NCBI RefSeq assembly: GCF_905171765.1
Contig: NC_053390.1
Coordinates: 580,036,471-580,100,470 of the forward strand
Length of the DNA: 64,000 nt
Direction of reading: 5' to 3'
Source of the DNA: Bufo bufo
Taxonomy: Eukaryota > Chordata > Amphibia > Anura > Bufonidae
Position numbers and translations under genes: made by a program. The notes beneath the pieces are model-generated. The model saw only the letters and a list, made by a program, of their open reading frames with translations, had not been told where the DNA came from and made no database searches. Below are positions 11,547-22,150 of this stretch, piece after piece; positions within the stretch are counted from its first letter, which is position 1; every line of letters begins with the position of its first letter.

Positions 11547-14500
11547 CTAGGTTATAGAGTATAAATGGACTGTTGTGGCAGTCAGAGGAGAATCACACCA
11601 CGGTCCCCATATCTTTTGGTATTTCTGGGAGCATCCTCTACGGGAGTAAATGATCTTATCAAAGGGGATGATATTGTTAACAAGGACCTTCCATTGACTA
11701 ACTGTAGGGGGTCTGTCCGCCATCCATTTAAGAGCAATAGCTTTCCTGGCTAGGAAAAGGGCCTCCCTGATAAAGGTAAGGGTATAGCGTGATCTTGAAT
11801 CGTCATTAATAATTCCCAGAAGGCAAACCTTGGAGCAGACTACTAAGTTATCTGGAATCAGGGAAGAAATGACATCCACTACCCCCCTCCAGAATGATTG
11901 AATGTAACTACAGTCCCACACTAGGTGCCAAAAATCCGCATTCGACTGTGCACATCTGTGGCATCCAGTGTGTGGCCTCCTACCCATTTTGAAGAGCCTA
12001 GACGGGATGAGGTAACACCTATGTAATATAAAGAGTTGTATCAGTCTATTAGTGAGGGATGGAGATACAGCTATTGGGGCTTCAAGGGCCTCGCTCCATT
12101 CCTCATCCGTCAATGTAGGTATATTCCCTCTCCATTTACATTCCGCACCCAATGGAGAGGCTGAGATCTTGAGGTTGAGTAGATGTGTATAAATGGCGGA
12201 TATCAGTCCCCTCGGTCCTTGTGTTCTAAAGACCTCAATGAGTGGGTACGAAGACACTTGTCTCTTAAGAGCCCGGATCTGAGCTTGAAGGGCATGTCTC
12301 AGCTGTAGATACCTAAAGAAATGTGGCCTCAAAACTCCCACTTTGGTCTGTAACTGAGAGAAGGAAAACAGAATGCCATTCTCATAAAGATCTTTCAAAT
12401 AGCAAATGCCGTACCCTTTCCATGTCCTCTCCCCTTCACAGTGTAACAGATGTGGAAATAATGGATTATTCCACAGCTGGATATCATCTGGTAGATCCTT
12501 GTATTGCTGCATTTTTGCAGCTCCCCACACCTGATGTGCCAGTTAATGAATCGGAAGGAGCGAACCTGATACAGATGTCAGGCCTTCTAAGACCGGCCAT
12601 AGAGTGGAGAGTTGCAAAAACTCCTGCAGGTAATATTCTGAATTAGGAAGCACATCCCGGGTCACCCATGGCACCAAATACCGCAGCTGACCAGCAAGAA
12701 AATACAAGAATAGGTCCGGTAAGGCTGTCCCACCCTCATGCCAACTCCTCTGTAGGGATTTAATGGCCAGTTTTCGTCTGTTCCTACCCCATATGAATGT
12801 CGCCATGAGAGAGTGCAATTTATCAAAGAATTTGGGTGGAATGGGTACACATGCGTGTTCCAGCAGGTACAGAGCCTTGGGTTAGAGAATCATTTTGATT
12901 ATATTTATGCGGCCCATGGTGGAGGTAAGGTATTCCAGGACTTAAACTTATCCACAAAGTATGACACCAAGGGACTTGTGTTTAGTTCATGTGAAGCAGC
13001 GTGGTCTTTAGTGATGATTACTCCTAAATACTTAAATTTGTCTACTACTATCAAATTCTGATACACAGGTGGCCACTCCGAGGCCCATAGTGGCATAATG
13101 GCCGATTTTGCCCAATTTATACATAGACCAGAGAAGACCCCAAATTGCTCAATTAGGGTAATTGCTCTAGGCAAGGTGGATTCTACTGAGTCCATGTACA
13201 AAATGAGGTCGTCAGCATACAGACCCAACCTATCTTCCCTGTTTCCCATAGCTATACCTTTAAAGATACTATCTTGCCGGATTCTTAATGCTAAATGTTC
13301 AATAACTACCGCGAACAACAGGGGGGATAAAGGGCATCCCTGCCTGGTTCCTCTGTATAGTTTAAATGTTGGCGATAGGGATCCATTAATCATAATATTC
13401 GCGGATGGGGAGTTATAAATGATATTGACCCATCTGATGAACGTAGGACCAAAGCCAAAATACCTGAGGACATGCACCAAATAAGGCCATTCTACTGAGT
13501 CAAATGCTTTTGCCGTGTCTAACGCGGCCAAGGCCCATAATCTCTGGTCTGCGCATCCCATCTGAGCATTAACCTGTGCCCTTCGTATATTGCTAGAGAT
13601 AGATCTACCAGGAATAAAGCCGGATTGGTTTTCGTGTATAATGGATGATATAGCTCTATTCAGTCTGTTTGCTAGTAATTTGGTGAGAATTTTGTAGTCT
13701 AAGTTTAATAGTGATATAGGGCGGTATGACCCACACTCTAAGGGATCCTTATCAGGTTTTAACAGGACTACAATAGAGGCCTCGTACAGCGATTCTGGAA
13801 GTGCATCATTATTCAGGGACGCTTTGTACATGCGCAGAAGCTGCGGTGCCAAAAAGTCTGCATACTTAGAATACACCTCTAATGGGATCCCATCCGGTCC
13901 GGGGGCTTTGACTGGATTTAACCCTGAAATTGCCTCACTCACTTCCTCCAGGGTGAACTCCCCATCCAGCATTTCCCTATCTGATGCAGACAACTGGGGG
14001 TAGGAAACCTCCTGAAGGTAGTCCTCTAGTGCTTGAGTGGAATACTGAGCCCGAGAGCAGTATAGGTCCTGATAGAATTCTTTGAACCGGTCCAATATAC
14101 CTTCAGGCTCAGATATCACCGTCCCACTATTGCCCGTAATACGTAGTATCGGTGGAGACATGTTATTCCTCCTCACTACCTGTGCCAACACTTTGCCTAC
14201 TCTGCTGCCTTGTTCAAAGGTTTGTTGCTGCATGAAAAGCATCTTGCGATCACTTTTCTCCTGCAAATGGTTCATGTACTGTCTACCCTTCATCATCCAA
14301 TCCCTCCTGTTTCCTTCAGTAGGGTCAGAGACATATGCGAGTTCTGCATTCCTGCACTGCGTGCTCAAGTCCTCCTCCTTACGACGAGTGAATTTCTTAA
14401 TGTAAGAGATAGACGACTTAAGGCACCCGCGCAGGAAGGCTTTCAAAGTCTCCCACAGCAGGGCTGAATTTGTGTCAGCTGAGTTAACAGCAAGAAATGC

Positions 14501-15316
14501 ATGAAGTTGGTCAGGTATCCTATCATTTAGGAACATTAAAGATAGCCAGAACGGATGTATGCGCTGTTTGGGTATGCGGGTAGCAGAATAGGGGTCAGTG
14601 ATCGAGGCCATTATAGGTGCATGGTCAGACGGACTCTGGGGCCCATAATGTATCTCTCGCGTTGCCATGAAGGTGCCAGGGGTGCCCAGGAGGTAGTCTA
14701 TCCTAGATAAGGCTCCCCTAGAGGGAGTGAAGCAATAAAATTCAATTCTATCTGGGTACCTCTCCCTCCAGATGTCAATCCACCCAAGCTCAGACAAACG
14801 GCGCTCCAGGGCAGTTTTACTTGATGTCTGTCTATAGGAACTATTGGACGGGTTGCGGAATCTATCTTTCAAATCATCCAGGAGCAGGTTAAAATCCCCC
14901 ATGCCAAGAATCCCGGCTGATGGAAATTGTGCTGCAAATCCTGCCGCTGCCTGTAGCAGTGAGAGATTGGCAGGAGGAGGGTTGTACATATTCAGTATCA
15001 CATAAGGCATTCCATTAATATGAGCATATACAAAAATAAACTTCCCCTCTGGGTCAACATCCATGTGATGGGGTTCCCATCGAACCGCCCGATGGATCAA
15101 TAATGACACCCCTTTAGAGTAGGAGTTACCATATGCACTTTCCACCCACTGAGCCCAGGGTTTCCTAACTCTCCCTCCAGTTTCTGTGGTAAGGTGTGTT
15201 TCCTGCAGACCCAGAATGTGTGGAGCATAGCTGCGGATATGTGAAAACACAGCCATTCGTTTCCTAGGTCCACCTAAACCTCTGACATTCCAGGACATCA
15301 CTCTTAAACCCGCCAT
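11547..15316 (-). pseudogene. LINE ORF2: endonuclease, reverse transcriptase and C-terminal zinc knuckle
   Basis: This protein nicks the target and copies LINE RNA into DNA. The first 803 codons (15316-12905) are uninterrupted. The APE-type endonuclease shows MSWNVRGLGG, LQETHL, MGDFNLLLD and SDHAPI. The RT shows KAPGPDGIPLEVY, QSGFIPGRSI, LDTAKAFDSVEW, RGTRQGCPLSPLL and the catalytic LYADDLILYMD. A stop after TLPPPWAA at 12905 marks a frameshift. The C-terminal region continues in other frames (about 12850-12543, then 12530-11547) and ends with a CCHC-like motif, CHRCAQSNADFWHLVWDC, typical of L1/Tx1 proteins. The total would be about 1250 residues, normal for the family. Two or three frameshifts in the C-terminal third make it non-functional as it stands. 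Confidence 0.92.
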
Positions 15317-15837
15317 AATGAATACCAGTTATAGAAATAAGGATAATCACCCAGCTCCTGGGGTCCACTATGGCGAGGATAATATTCATTGTATGTAACT
15401 CTCATAGCTTGACTATTAGACATTGCAGTAATAGCGTAAAACATTGCGAATACTCTTAACCACCCCAACAGTGGGTGAACTGGTAGAACATAATCACATC
15501 CATAATAACAATTGGACATGTGCTTGGGGGACCTGCACGGTGTAAATAGGTGGTAACCCAATGCAGATGGAGTAGCTGGCTCCCCCCATTTGCAGTAATA
15601 CTTGCCGGTTACATGAATGAGATTAAAGAAGAGCTGCACACAATTAACCCTCAGTGTCCCTGAGTCCACATATATAAAAAGAAATGAGGCAATACATTAC
15701 CCAACTCTGAACCAGGGTAGCTTTGAAAAATATAAGTATAGAAAAAATAAGAAAAGAGGGTGTTCATGGTGCAGTTCTTGCAGAAGCCTTTTCGTCTCCC
15801 TTAGGCGTATCAGTAGAGGCCTCAACTGCAAGTAAGA
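15317..15837 (-). other. LINE inter-ORF spacer
   Basis: About 520 bp separate ORF1 from ORF2. I see no conserved coding sequence here. The long spacer means ORF2 would need its own initiation or reinitiation. Confidence 0.6.
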
Positions 15838-16749
15838 TCATTTGGGAGGGGAACGACGTTGTCTCCCAGATAACCAGTCCTCCGCTTCAGCAGGGTTGGA
15901 AAAGAAGAGTGATTTGTCGCCGTCCACAACTCTCAAGCGTGCAGGGTACGCCATGGAATACTTGAGGTTCATCTCCTGAAGGCGCCTTTTAATGGAGACA
16001 AAGGTAGCACGTTTCTTCTGAAGGTCAGCAGAGAAATCCGGATACAGAGAAATGTTCGCTGAGCCCAGCGATATGGTTTGTGCGACTCTAGCTTGCGCCA
16101 GGATGAGATCCCTGTCACGCCAGTTTAGCATGTGGGCTAGTAGGGGTCTTGGGGGGGCACCAGGAGGTAGCGGTCTAGCAGGAACTAGGTGTGCCCTTTC
16201 TACGGTATACGCAGATGAAAAAACAGCATTGGGGAACACCTCCTTAAACCAACCCTCCAGGAAGGCTGCTGGATCTGGGCCTTCAGCCCGCTCTGGCATG
16301 CCGATGATGCGCACATTATTGCGCCGTGCGCGGTTTTCAAGATCGTCACACTTTTGACGGTATAACTCCACAGATGCCTCCACTGCGGTGATCTGTGCCG
16401 GCAAGGGATTGGTCAGATCCTCCAAGTCCGACACCCTGGTCTCGGTTAGCCGGACCCGCTCACGCAGCTGCTGCACATCCTGGCGTAGTAGGCCCAGGTC
16501 CACCCTTACCTCCTCTATCTTCCCTGTCAGGGAGACCTGGCACCCGGTAATGGCCATCATGAGTTGTTGGTGGGAGGTTTTCAGGGTAAATTCGGATTCA
16601 GCCTCTGCATCAGCGTGTGGTTGCTGTGTCATCTGGCTCCTGGTGCTGGCCGCACATGTCGGAGACGGAGCTGCGGCGCCATGTTGGGCATCCTGTCTAG
16701 CGAACTCCTTTAGTCGCTCCGCCGCCATCTGCGCTTTGCTGGGACTCAT
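15838..16749 (-). CDS. LINE ORF1 RNA-binding protein (L1 ORF1p-like)
   Basis: An uninterrupted 303-residue frame starts MSPSKAQMAAERLKEF. L1 ORF1 proteins coat LINE RNA as coiled-coil trimers and act as nucleic-acid chaperones. Here a leader rich in Ala, Gln and Ser is followed by a heptad-like helical region (about residues 70-135: KIEEVRVDLGLLRQDVQQL, then RLTETRVSDLEDL). Next come the conserved start of the RRM, ENRARRNNVRIIGMPE, and a C-terminal domain (HMLNWRDRDLILAQAR, RLQEMNLKYSMAYPARLRV). No Tx1-style zinc fingers are seen. It is the only LINE gene here without a visible break. The frame starts about 150 bp from the element's 5' end. Confidence 0.9.
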   Translation of the reverse strand: MSPSKAQMAAERLKEFARQDAQHGAAAPSPTCAASTRSQMTQQPHADAEAESEFTLKTSHQQLMMAITGCQVSLTGKIEEVRVDLGLLRQDVQQLRERVRLTETRVSDLEDLTNPLPAQITAVEASVELYRQKCDDLENRARRNNVRIIGMPERAEGPDPAAFLEGWFKEVFPNAVFSSAYTVERAHLVPARPLPPGAPPRPLLAHMLNWRDRDLILAQARVAQTISLGSANISLYPDFSADLQKKRATFVSIKRRLQEMNLKYSMAYPARLRVVDGDKSLFFSNPAEAEDWLSGRQRRSPPK

Positions 16750-16900
16750 TGTTCGGGTCTAGCGCTTGCTGCTGACTTAGGTAAGCTTGCCAGGTCAGAA
16801 TTCGGCAAATGTAGGGGTCAGGATGGCTCAGGATAGCTGGTGGGAGCCGGAACTGCTCTTAGATGCGTTCGGCCATTACGGCAGTTGGCCACGCCCCCCC

Positions 16901-17615
16901 AAAAAGACCTTTTTGACAAACGTGCAACCGCTGGGTCAATTTTTGCCGGTAATTCCCATTCTTCAGAAGCTGCTAGATCCAGCTTATACAGGGACTTGAA
17001 GCGAGGATGCTTGTCTGGTCTTTTCCACTCTTTTTCTATAATAGTTCTTAGAACTGGATGAGCAGGAAAAACTCTGGATTTCTTTTTGGGAAAATAATAC
17101 AGACTTCCTTTATCCTGAACCAACTCCTCTTCCTCATTGGTTTCAAGACACCATTTTACCCGCTTCTCTGCTAAATTCTTCTTTAATAGAAAAAATTCTT
17201 CACCGCCCCCATCTGAATCAGATGATAAATCTGAAAAAGATGCTGAGGAAAGTGACATTTCATCTGTATCTTGGTGATGATGATGGATTATTTTCCCTTT
17301 AGGAACAGAAGAAGAGGCAACCTCCTGCATATTTTCTTTAAACCAAGCAAAAATATTTCTTTCTTCTTCTGCTAATCCATCTTGCGGATTACAGTCACTA
17401 CAAATGTTAGACACGGCTCCTGGCGTTAAGGGTTGAAGACATGTAATACATGGATTCGCTGTAGTAGACTGCGAAACGGGAGTGCGCAATTTATCCGCAC
17501 AAAAATCACAGATGTCATCCTGCAAATCCTCAGGAATTGGCAATTTGCATCCTGCACAAATACGGTGCTTGGACTTTTGTTTTCTTTTTCTTTGATGATC
17601 CTTATGACTCGACAT
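16901..17615 (-). pseudogene. DIRS-A gag, 5' part with paired CxxC motifs
   Basis: The likely start is the Met of MSSHKDHQRKRKQKSK at 17615. The frame is open to 17777, but the upstream residues look like leader. A lysine/arginine-rich N-terminus is followed by two C-x2-C pairs in CAGCKLPIPE...CDFC and a second set in CITCLQPLTP...CSDC, a probable zinc-binding region. An acidic, Ser/Asp-rich stretch (SLSSASFSDLSSDSDGGG) comes next, then DIRS gag-like sequence ending DPAVARLSKRSF. After that the frame runs into the L1 5' end at 16900. The remainder of gag is at 10657-11259. Confidence 0.75.
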
Positions 17616-18338
17616 CTGAAATAAAAAACGACATCTGAGGCTTTTTATATAGGGAAAGATTAAACCCCTACATAGCCACTCCCCCTCCCCGAAGCGACAA
17701 GCGCTGCCTTCAAAGGAGGAAAACAGCAGAGCGCGCATGCGCACGGAAGCAGGAGTTCCGGCAGGATCAGTGAACATAAAGGTTAGAGCGCGCGCGCCCT
17801 AGTAAGTTACCAGCGGCCCCGGAAGAGAGCACTCATCTGGAGGAGGAAGTGGCGAAGCTTCACTGAAACTCAGGTAAGGCTCACGGCATAGAAGCGGCGC
17901 TTACCATATACCTGGAAAAAAATAAAAAAAGTTAAGCATACATGGTCCGGCAGCAGAATTATAAACCAGACTAAGAACTGGCAGAAAGCACACTCACCGC
18001 ACCGCTGTGAAGGAACCTGCTTACCAGGACCAGGTCAGCCAGGCAACCGCACTGGACGTAGACAGGCGACCTGGTACAGGCATTACCAGGCAACGCACTG
18101 GCAGACAGAAAAATTGCCACCATACACTATACCCGTCTGGGCCAGGAACACGATGGCCATATAAAGATGGAGCCTGAACAACGCAAGGCCCTAAGTCCAT
18201 TCCCAGGTGGGTAGCAAGGTGAGGAATATACACCTGCTGGAGCGATGGACTGAAAAAAACACGATTTGCTGCAGTACGCTGGTTCCTCATAAAGGGGTGC
18301 CTAAGGTGTGTTCAATATGGTTAATTAATTAATTAATT
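17616..18338 (-). other. DIRS-A leader region
   Basis: No credible gene. It is moderately GC-rich, with short repeated motifs such as gcaaccgcactgg and gcaacgcactgg. It lies between the right terminal repeat and gag and is presumably the untranslated leader and promoter region, though I recognise no specific promoter motif. Confidence 0.5.
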
Positions 18339-18609
18339 TCATAGGAAAAAATGCGTATAGCAGCACAACGAAAAATTAAAGTCTTATCTTGTGGTGGTGC
18401 CAGCCGTGTTGGGAGCCAGTCAGAAGTTCCCCCTTGGATGCGTCATATAGAAGAAACCGCAGCACTCTCCTGTCTTCAATTCAGTGGAATTTATTTCACC
18501 AGCAAAAAAAAATGCGACGTTTCGACCGTAAAGGTCTTTCTCAAGCAACGTTATGGTTGCTTGAGAAAGACCTTTACGGTCGAAACGTCGCATTTTTTTT
18601 TTTTTTGCT
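18339..18609. mobile_element. Snapback insertion flanked by AATTAATT repeats
   Basis: Between two TAATTAATTAATTT stretches (18322-18339 and 18608-18622) lies a 270-bp insert. Its right third is a near-perfect hairpin: aaaaatgcgacgtttcgacc, then the arm gtaaaggtctttctcaagca, reads back in reverse after cgttatgg, giving arms of about 45-50 bp. The AT flanks may be a target duplication or part of the preferred target. There is no gene. The superfamily is unknown. Confidence 0.65.
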
Positions 18610-18619
18610 AATTAATTAA

Positions 18620-18710
18620 TTTGTTATTGGATTATTTCTAGGTGGGTGGTCCTAAAATGGAGTACTGGGACGGAAATATCCCTTCAGTGCTGCTGTAGGA
18701 CGAAGAAGAA
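18620..18710. repeat. DIRS-A right inverted terminal repeat
   Basis: The reverse complement of 18620-18707 begins ctttcttcttcgtcctac and shares gaagggatatttccgtccc with the left end at 7520. The element ends at gaagaa(ag), after which the hAT-A 72-bp repeat resumes. Confidence 0.85.
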
Positions 18711-19131
18711 AGGCCACTAAACGCTTTCAACACATAGAACTGCAGAAGTGAACTGAGAATATATTTTTTTTTTTTTACTGAAATAGGCCACTAAACGCTT
18801 TTAGCAGAAATAAATGCACCAGTGAAGTGTGTATATATTTTTCTTTCTGTACTGAAATAGGCCACTAATCTTTTTTGCCACAAATAAGTGCACCAGTGAA
18901 GTGCGTATATTTTTTTCTTTCTGTACTGAAATTGGCCACTAAACGCTTTTACCACAAATAAGTGCACTAGTGAAGTGTGTATATTTTTTTCTTTCTGTAC
19001 TGAAATAGGCCACTAAATGCTTTTGCCAGAAATAAAAGCACCACTGAAGTGCGTATATATTTTTCTTTCTGTACTAAAATAGGCCACTAAACACTTTAAA
19101 CACATATAACTGCAGAAATGAACTGAGAATA
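18711..19131. repeat. 72-bp repeats of hAT-A (segment 2)
   Basis: About six copies of the unit containing ggccactaaacgctttt, aataagtgcaccagtgaag and tatttttctttctgtactg. Copies differ by roughly 5-20 percent by eye. The array is split by DIRS-A on the left and Tc1 on the right. Confidence 0.85.
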
Positions 19132-19133
19132 TA

Positions 19134-20180
19134 CACTCACCTAAAGAATTATTAGGAACACCATACTAATACGGTGTTGGACCCCCTTTTGCCTTCAGAA
19201 CTGCCTTAATTCTACGTGGCATTGATTCAACAAGGTGCTGATAGCATTCTTTAGAAATGTTGGCCCATATTGATAGGATAGCATCTTGCAGTTGATGGAG
19301 ATTTGAGGGATGCACATCCAGGGCACGAAGCTCCCTTTCCACCACATCCCAAAGATGCTCTATTGGGTTGAGATCTGGTGACTGTGGGGGCCATTTTAGT
19401 ACAGTGAACTCATTGTCATGTTCAAGAAACCAATTTGAAATGATTCGAGCTTTGTGACATGGTGCATTATCCTGCTGGAAGTAGCCATCAGAGGATAGAT
19501 ACATGTTCTCATTCTGTTTACACCAAATTCGGACTCTACCATTTGAATGTCTCAACAGAAATCGAGACTCATCAGACCAGGCAACATTTTTCCAGTCTTC
19601 AACAGTCCAATTTTGAGCTCATGCAAATTGTAGCCTCTTTTTCCTATTTGTAGTGGAGATGAGTGGTACCCGGTGGGGTCTTCTGCTGTTGTAGCCCATC
19701 CGCCTCAAGGTTGTGCGTGTTGTGGCTTCACAAATGCTTTGCTGCATACCTCGGTTGTAACGAGTGGTTATTTCAGTCAACGTTGCTCTTCTATCAGCTT
19801 GAATCAGTCGGTCCATTCTCCTCTGACCTCTAGCATCCACAAGGCATTTTTGCCCACAGGACTGCCGCATACTGGATGTTTTTCCCTTTTCACACCATTC
19901 TTTGTAAACCCTAGAAATGGTTGTGCGTGAAAATCCCAGTAACTGAGCAGATTGTGAAATACTCAGACCGGCCCGTCTGGCACCAACAACCATGCCACGC
20001 TCAAAATTGCTTAAATCACCTTTCTTTCCCATTCTGACATTCAGTTTGGAGTTCAGGAGATTGTCTTGACCAGGACCACCCCCCTAAATGCATTGAAGCA
20101 ACTGCCATGTGATTGGTTGACTAGATAATTGCATTAATGAGAAATAGAACAGGTGTTCCTAATAATTCTTTAGGTGAGTG
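19134..20180 (-). mobile_element. Tc1/mariner element, internally deleted
   Basis: Inverted ends begin CACTCACCTAAAGAATTATT and are perfect over at least 29 bp. Both are flanked by TA (19132-19133 and 20181-20182), the Tc1 target. At 1047 bp it is shorter than a complete Tc1 of this type. The transposase lies on the minus strand. It is inserted in the 72-bp ladder of hAT-A, so it is younger than that element. Confidence 0.93.
19166..20032 (-). pseudogene. Tc1 transposase with premature stop and internal deletion
   Basis: The frame runs from MGKKGDLSNFERGMVVGA to KAVLKAKGGPTPY in one register, with a single TGA stop at 19617-19619 after RKKRLQFA. The N-terminal half has paired helix-turn-helix domains (GLSISQSAQLLGFSRTTISR, then a second repeat ending NSRRPHRVPL). 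The catalytic domain starts with NVAWSDESRF (first Asp). GYFQQDNAPCHKA holds the second Asp and SPDLNPIEHLWDVVE the Glu, giving a DD34E-type triad. Between RVRIWCKQNENMY and LSSDGYF about 50 residues normally present in Tc1 transposases are missing, including the glycine-rich segment. The total is about 289 codons against the usual 340. The stop may derive from a CGA codon by CpG transition. It is inactive. Confidence 0.9.
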
Positions 20181-20182
20181 TA

Positions 20183-20430
20183 TTTCTCTTTTTGTACTGA
20201 AATAGGCCAGTAAACGCTTTTAGCAGAAATAAATGCATCAGTGAAGTGTGTAAATATTTTTCTTTTTGTACTGAAATAGGCCAGTAAACGCTTTTGCCAC
20301 AAATAACTGCTCCAGTGAAGTGCGTATATTTTTTTATTTCTGTACGCTTTCAACACATATAACTGCAGAAGTGAACTGAGAATTATTTTTCTTTTTCCAC
20401 AGATATAAGGCACTAAAGGCTTTTTAACAT
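20183..20430. repeat. 72-bp repeats of hAT-A (segment 3)
   Basis: Three to four further copies of the same unit (gtactgaaataggccagtaa) lie right of the Tc1 element and decay toward 20430. Confidence 0.8.
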
Positions 20431-20928
20431 AGCACTTGCACCCCAAGAACAAATTGCTGGAATGACAGAGCTGTATAATCGCTTTTCTAGCACTGTCCCT
20501 AGCGCCTTGTCTCTCCCTGCACTAAGATGCTGTGAAATAATTCCTCCCTACCCGTTTTTTCGGTTTCTATGGTCCCAATGAGGTTTTTCATATTGCTGAC
20601 CCTAGTGCCTTTTCACATCTGTCCCTGCACTCAGAACGCTGGAAAATGGCAGAATCTAAAATGGCTGCCGTATTTATAGGGCTGTGACTTCACAGGGCTG
20701 GCTGGCTGCTGATTGGCTGCACACATGCATGCATGTCAATCTGGGTGATCCCGCCTTCCCAGAATTTCTTGCCCTATGTCCTCAGTCCTCACACAAGTAG
20801 CCTCCATTTTAAAAAAAATTGTGATTCGTTACCACGAAGCGCGAGGAAATTCGCATTCATTGCAAATCGAATTTTTCCTGAAATTCGTATCAAATTCCAC
20901 TTCGTCAGCTTCGATTCGCTCATCTCTA
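20431..20928 (-). promoter_or_regulatory. hAT-A 5' terminal region and terminal inverted repeat
   Basis: This 500-bp stretch has no gene. It ends with an A/T-rich terminus containing several GAAxxTTCG-like motifs (cgaggaaattcgcattcatt, cgaatttttcctgaaattcg) and the terminal CGATTCGCTCATCTCTA. On the minus strand it would be the leader of the hAT transposase. A promoter role is inferred from position only. Confidence 0.5.
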
Positions 20929-20936
20929 GGTAGCAG

Positions 20937-22146
20937 CACTGAGTTGTAATATAGCGATTTCTGTATAGAATAATGGAGCAAATTCCATTACTCTATACAA
21001 ACTGCAATCTGATGATTGCAAGTTGGGAAAAACAAATTAAAACTAAAGTTTTGAAAAATATATGAAAAAAATAAATATAAAAATTCTAATCACCCCCCTT
21101 TCTCCAAAATCAAAATAAATAAACAATAAAAAAAAAATAACATCATGGTATGAAAACACCCGTACTATTGAAATATATAAAAAGAAAATCCCATATAGTG
21201 AATGGCATAGTGGAAAGAAAATGGCTGATTTGCTGTTTTTTTATCACAAAGTTATACACACCCCAAAATGGTATAAGCAAAAAATGAGCGTTCACACATC
21301 TTTGTAGACATAACTATAAGAAAAAGTTATTGGGGTCAGAATCCGGCGATGGCAAGAAAAAATGTATTATTTTTTTTTCCCCAGTATTAAAGCACAAGAA
21401 AAAATATACAAATGTGGTATCGCCGTAATCTTACTGACCACGAGAATGAAGAACACAAATCAGTTTTACCTCATAATCAACGGCGTTAAAACAAAACACA
21501 TAAAACTGTGTCAGAATTGCTTTTTTTTTCCTATTCCAACCCATTTGCAATTTTACAGCTTCCCTCTACATTTTATGCCAAATTAAATAGTGGCATTAGA
21601 AGTAAAACTTGTCCCGCAAAATAAAAGACCTCATAGGGCTTTGTGAATGGAAAAATAAAAAAGTCAGGAAGGGGTTAAAAGTGTGGTCTAGGAATAAATA
21701 ACTTTTCACAGGTACCCACAGCCTGCCTCTGCTGAGGAAAGAATCATACTTACCTACTCCCCACCACTCCGATCCCATGTGTTCATTTTACGGTCTGCAG
21801 ATTAATTCATCCCTGGCATAATCATGATTATCTGCTCTGCTGCAGCCAATAACTGGCTTTAGAGGTGATGTGTATTTTGTGGATGCATCACAGTAGCAGA
21901 GTCAAATAAGCCTCGGACCATAATAGAGACACATGGGAGCTACTATGCAGGACAGCAGCTGCCTATAGCAGGCAAGTATGAATCTTCCCATAGCAGACGT
22001 AGGCTTCAGGCACCTGTGAAAAATATTTATTTACAGACAACCCTTTTAGGGTAAGAATGAATATAGCGGCTACGAGGGCCATAATTATAATTCACAGGGC
22101 TCCATATCAAAATAAGAGTGGGCTCCCACCACCTAGTGTAGGAAAC
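20937..22146. other. AT-rich sequence with old transposon debris
   Basis: No gene. The stretch 20950-21680 contains motifs such as ggtatcgccgtaatcttac and gacctcatagggctttgtg that resemble the internal parts of the TTAA elements elsewhere in the window. It is probably a decayed fragment of one. The rest, to 22146, is unclassified. Confidence 0.4.
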
Positions 22147-22150
22147 TTAA

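Larger units (their letters stand above)
11274..16900 (-). mobile_element. Full-length L1/Tx1-type LINE inserted in DIRS-A gag
   Basis: This non-LTR retrotransposon reads right to left. The 5' end begins GGGGGGGCGTGGCC at 16900, ORF1 is at 16749-15838, ORF2 at 15316-11547, and the 3' end has an AATAAA signal (11288-11293 region) and a short A tail. A target duplication of about 14-15 bp flanks it: caaaaagaccttttt at 11259-11273 and 16900-16914. The duplicated bases are DIRS-A gag codons (KRSF appears on both sides). The length of 5.6 kb with both ends present indicates a full-length insertion. ORF1 is intact but ORF2 is frameshifted near its C-terminus. Confidence 0.9.
7463..18710 (-). mobile_element. 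DIRS-A: DIRS-type tyrosine-recombinase retrotransposon
   Basis: Read on the minus strand the order is leader, gag (17615 downward), reverse transcriptase/RNase H (10484 to 8884) and tyrosine recombinase (8945 to 7804). There are no LTRs. The two ends are inverted relative to each other: left 7490-7575 and right 18620-18707 share a block containing gggatatttccgtcccag. An internal complementary region at 7690-7800 joins complements of both ends. The flanking hAT-A repeat reads ctgaaatag on the left and gccactaaac on the right, which together restore an uninterrupted repeat, so there is no target duplication. This fits recombinase-mediated insertion. Without the nested L1 and snapback the element is about 5.3 kb, normal for DIRS. 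All its genes are damaged. Confidence 0.9.
1..20928 (-). mobile_element. hAT-A: BED-type hAT element, left end outside the window, heavily invaded
   Basis: The right terminus is at 20928, where the sequence ends ATTCGCTCATCTCTA. Its reverse complement (TAGAGATGAGCGAAT) matches the termini of hAT-B in this window. Inward lie about 500 bp of leader-like sequence, a ladder of 72-bp repeats (6478-20430, interrupted), a minus-strand BED zinc-finger remnant (6149-6476) and the 57-bp minisatellite. The order matches hAT-B: terminus, 5' repeats, transposase, minisatellite. Almost all of the transposase after the BED finger is missing and the minisatellite lies in its place. The expected 8-bp target duplication on the right is ggtagcag (20929-20936); its partner would lie left of the window. 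Inclusion of the whole minisatellite in this element is inferred. Confidence 0.6.

Noticed and set aside
15304..15669. A 121-codon minus-strand frame between LINE ORF1 and ORF2
   Set aside because: No recognisable domain and no match to L1 or Tx1 proteins; lies in the spacer.
16052..16762. Plus-strand frames opposite LINE ORF1
   Set aside because: Shadows of the well-supported minus-strand ORF1 protein.
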